In this document: piece by piece, positions 53,647 to 54,500 of the stretch
Numbering within the stretch: the stretch's first letter is position 1
How the letters are laid out: each line of letters starts with the position of its first letter
Assembly (NCBI RefSeq): GCF_003314975.1
Contig: NZ_QNRF01000015.1
Coordinates: forward strand, 1-54,500
Source of the DNA: Marinomonas aquiplantarum
Lineage (GTDB): Bacteria > Pseudomonadota > Gammaproteobacteria > Pseudomonadales > Marinomonadaceae
Length of the DNA: 54,500 nucleotides
Direction of reading: 5' to 3'
Program-made: the position numbers and the translations under genes
The notes under the pieces: model-generated
What the model was told of the DNA's origin: nothing
The model's input: only the letters and a program-made list of their open reading frames with translations
The model's database searches: none

Positions 53647-53713
53647 GCTTGACGGCGACCTACTCTCACATGCTTTCCTTTCATCATGAGGCCCACACTA
53701 CCATCGTCGATGG
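53647..53713 (-). pseudogene. Broken 5S rRNA copy (3' part only)
   Basis: Bases 53647-53672 match the 3' end of the 5S gene at 54412-54437 with one difference, then 19 unrelated bases (53673-53691) replace GGATCC, then CCCACACTACCATCG-CGATGG (53692-53713) matches again with one change. The 5' half is missing. Followed (on minus) by an intact terminator. It cannot fold as a 5S RNA. Confidence 0.85.
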
Positions 53714-53731
53714 TATCTCAGGGGGCAGATC

Positions 53732-54287
53732 CCAAGCAGCGTAAGCCGCTGACGACGGCAGTGACGCAAGGCATCGCTGGTTGGGAAAGAACAAAACGGG
53801 CTAGGCTATCAAAATAACCGAGTCTTGCAGTTAATCTGATTGGATAGAGGTTGCTGGACTAACCCCATCCTAACCTTCCCCTTGAAGACATAAGGGGAAG
53901 GAACAAGATACTTGGTTTGTCGACAAAACATCATATCGGATAGCTTGAGCCTATAAGACTTATGCATGTGACTAGATGAGCAAGATACCAAGCAGCGTAA
54001 GCCGCTTACGACGGCAGTGACGCAAGGGGTTGCTGTTTGGGAAAGAACAAAACGGGCTAGGCTATCAGAATAACCAAGTCTTGCAGTTAATCTGATTGGA
54101 TAGAGGTTGCTGGACTAACCCCATCCTAACCTTCCCCTTGAAGACATAAGGGGAAGGAACAAGAGACTTGGTTTGTCGACAAAACATCATATCGGATAGC
54201 TTGCGCCCATCTGACTAGATGAGCAAGATCCCAAGCAGCGTAAGCCGCTGACGACGGCAGTGACGCAAGGCGTCGCTGGTTGGGATC
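53732..54287. repeat. Tandem repeats, 2 full units and one partial, of ~243-256 bp
   Basis: Units begin CCAAGCAGCGTAAGCCGC at 53732, 53988 and 54231 (periods 256 and 243). The two full copies are about 95% identical over most of their length; the third holds only the first ~55 bases. The head of each unit is a structured ~55-base block whose ends pair (CCCAA...TTGGG; CAGCG...CGCTG) with an inner GCCG...CGGC hairpin. A second block contains CTTCCCCTTGAAG and a CCTTCCCC...GGGGAAGG stem. Minus frames across the repeats are spurious. Confidence 0.85.
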
Positions 54288-54370
54288 ATCTGGTTCTTGC
54301 CTGTGCAAGCGGCTTAGGGAACTGAGCCCTTGCAAGATCCTAGGTTTGACTTTCCGACAGACGTAAAAAA

Positions 54371-54396
54371 GCCCTGACAGGATAACCTATCAGGGC
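54371..54396 (-). terminator. Rho-independent terminator of the rRNA operon
   Basis: GCCCTGACAGG-ATAA-CCTATCAGGGC (one mismatch) with a T run on minus (AAAAAA 54365-54370). 16 bases past the 5S end. Confidence 0.92.
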
Positions 54397-54411
54397 TTCT
54401 TAGTATTTAAA

Positions 54412-54500
54412 GCTTGACGACGACCTACTCTCACATGGGATCCCCCACACTACCATCGGCGATGGCGCTTTTCACTTCTGAGTTCGGGATGGGATCAGGT
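54412..54500 (-). rRNA. rrf: 5S ribosomal RNA (partial; continues past the window end)
   Basis: On minus, the visible ~89 bases contain the typical 5S 3' half: CCGAACTCAGAAGTGAAA, GCCGATGGTAGTGTGGGG and CATGTGAGAGTAGG, ending GTCAAGC. The 5' end lies outside. It is the 3' end of an rRNA operon transcribed on minus from beyond the window. Confidence 0.95.

Noticed and set aside
53732..54287. Possible CRISPR array
   Set aside because: The repeats are ~250 bp and near-identical throughout, with no unique spacers.
53809..54335. Two minus-strand reading frames in the terminal repeats
   Set aside because: They run through hairpin repeats, share no family motif and have no ribosome site; the repeat explains them.

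Overview
The window looks like chromosome of a marine gammaproteobacterium, most likely an Oceanospirillaceae member close to Marinomonas. This is an inference from protein resemblance, moderate-to-low GC, the choline/betaine genes and a FabY-type ketosynthase; no 16S gene is visible. About 50 protein genes are densely packed on both strands. No CRISPR array, tRNA, integrase or defence system was recognised. The window opens in the 3' end of an IS3-type element that has cut an OmpK/Tsx-like porin gene, and closes inside a 5S rRNA gene read on the minus strand.

Layout. 1-3.2 kb: IS remnant, broken porin gene, GT90 glycosyltransferase and ugd. 3.3-11.2 kb: housekeeping genes (sulfurtransferase, tlyA, MATE pump, lon, upp) and a coupled TetR-LysE exporter pair. 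11.4-11.55 kb: a probable unannotated small RNA with its own promoter and terminator. 11.6-31.3 kb: GGDEF protein, glutathionyl-hydroquinone reductase, Bax-like glucosaminidase, fabY, a yceI locus, tatD, pckA, gnd, trmJ/suhB, yceH, a sterol-desaturase-family protein and a MalY/PatB lyase. 31.6-35.4 kb: betI-choXWV choline uptake. 35.6-42.2 kb: MFS transporter, argO/argP, galU, an AEC transporter and the yhaJ/yhaK pair. 42.3-51.2 kb: a ferric-siderophore or ferric-chelate uptake island (ATPase, two permeases, siderophore-interacting reductase, binding protein and AraC regulator on minus; TonB receptor and flavin monooxygenase on plus). 51.4-53.4 kb: a divergent AraC/hydrolase pair. 53.5-54.5 kb: a repeat-rich rRNA-operon 3' flank.

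How genes work together. GalU makes UDP-glucose and Ugd oxidises it to UDP-glucuronate, probably for surface polysaccharide along with the GT90 enzyme. BetI should sense choline and control ChoXWV. In the iron island the receptor, binding protein and ABC transporter form a complete import route, the SIP flavoprotein would release iron by reduction, and the co-oriented flavin monooxygenase may attack the chelator.

The observations I rate highest are: (i) a SuhB homologue at the usual trmJ-suhB locus that lacks nearly all inositol-phosphatase metal ligands and has a boxA-like element in its leader; (ii) the candidate small RNA at 11403-11552; (iii) the iron island with its monooxygenase, bracketed by a 59-bp perfect direct repeat; (iv) mutually exclusive hairpins over the monooxygenase start; (v) a broken second 5S copy and tandem repeats of about 250 bp downstream of the rRNA operon.
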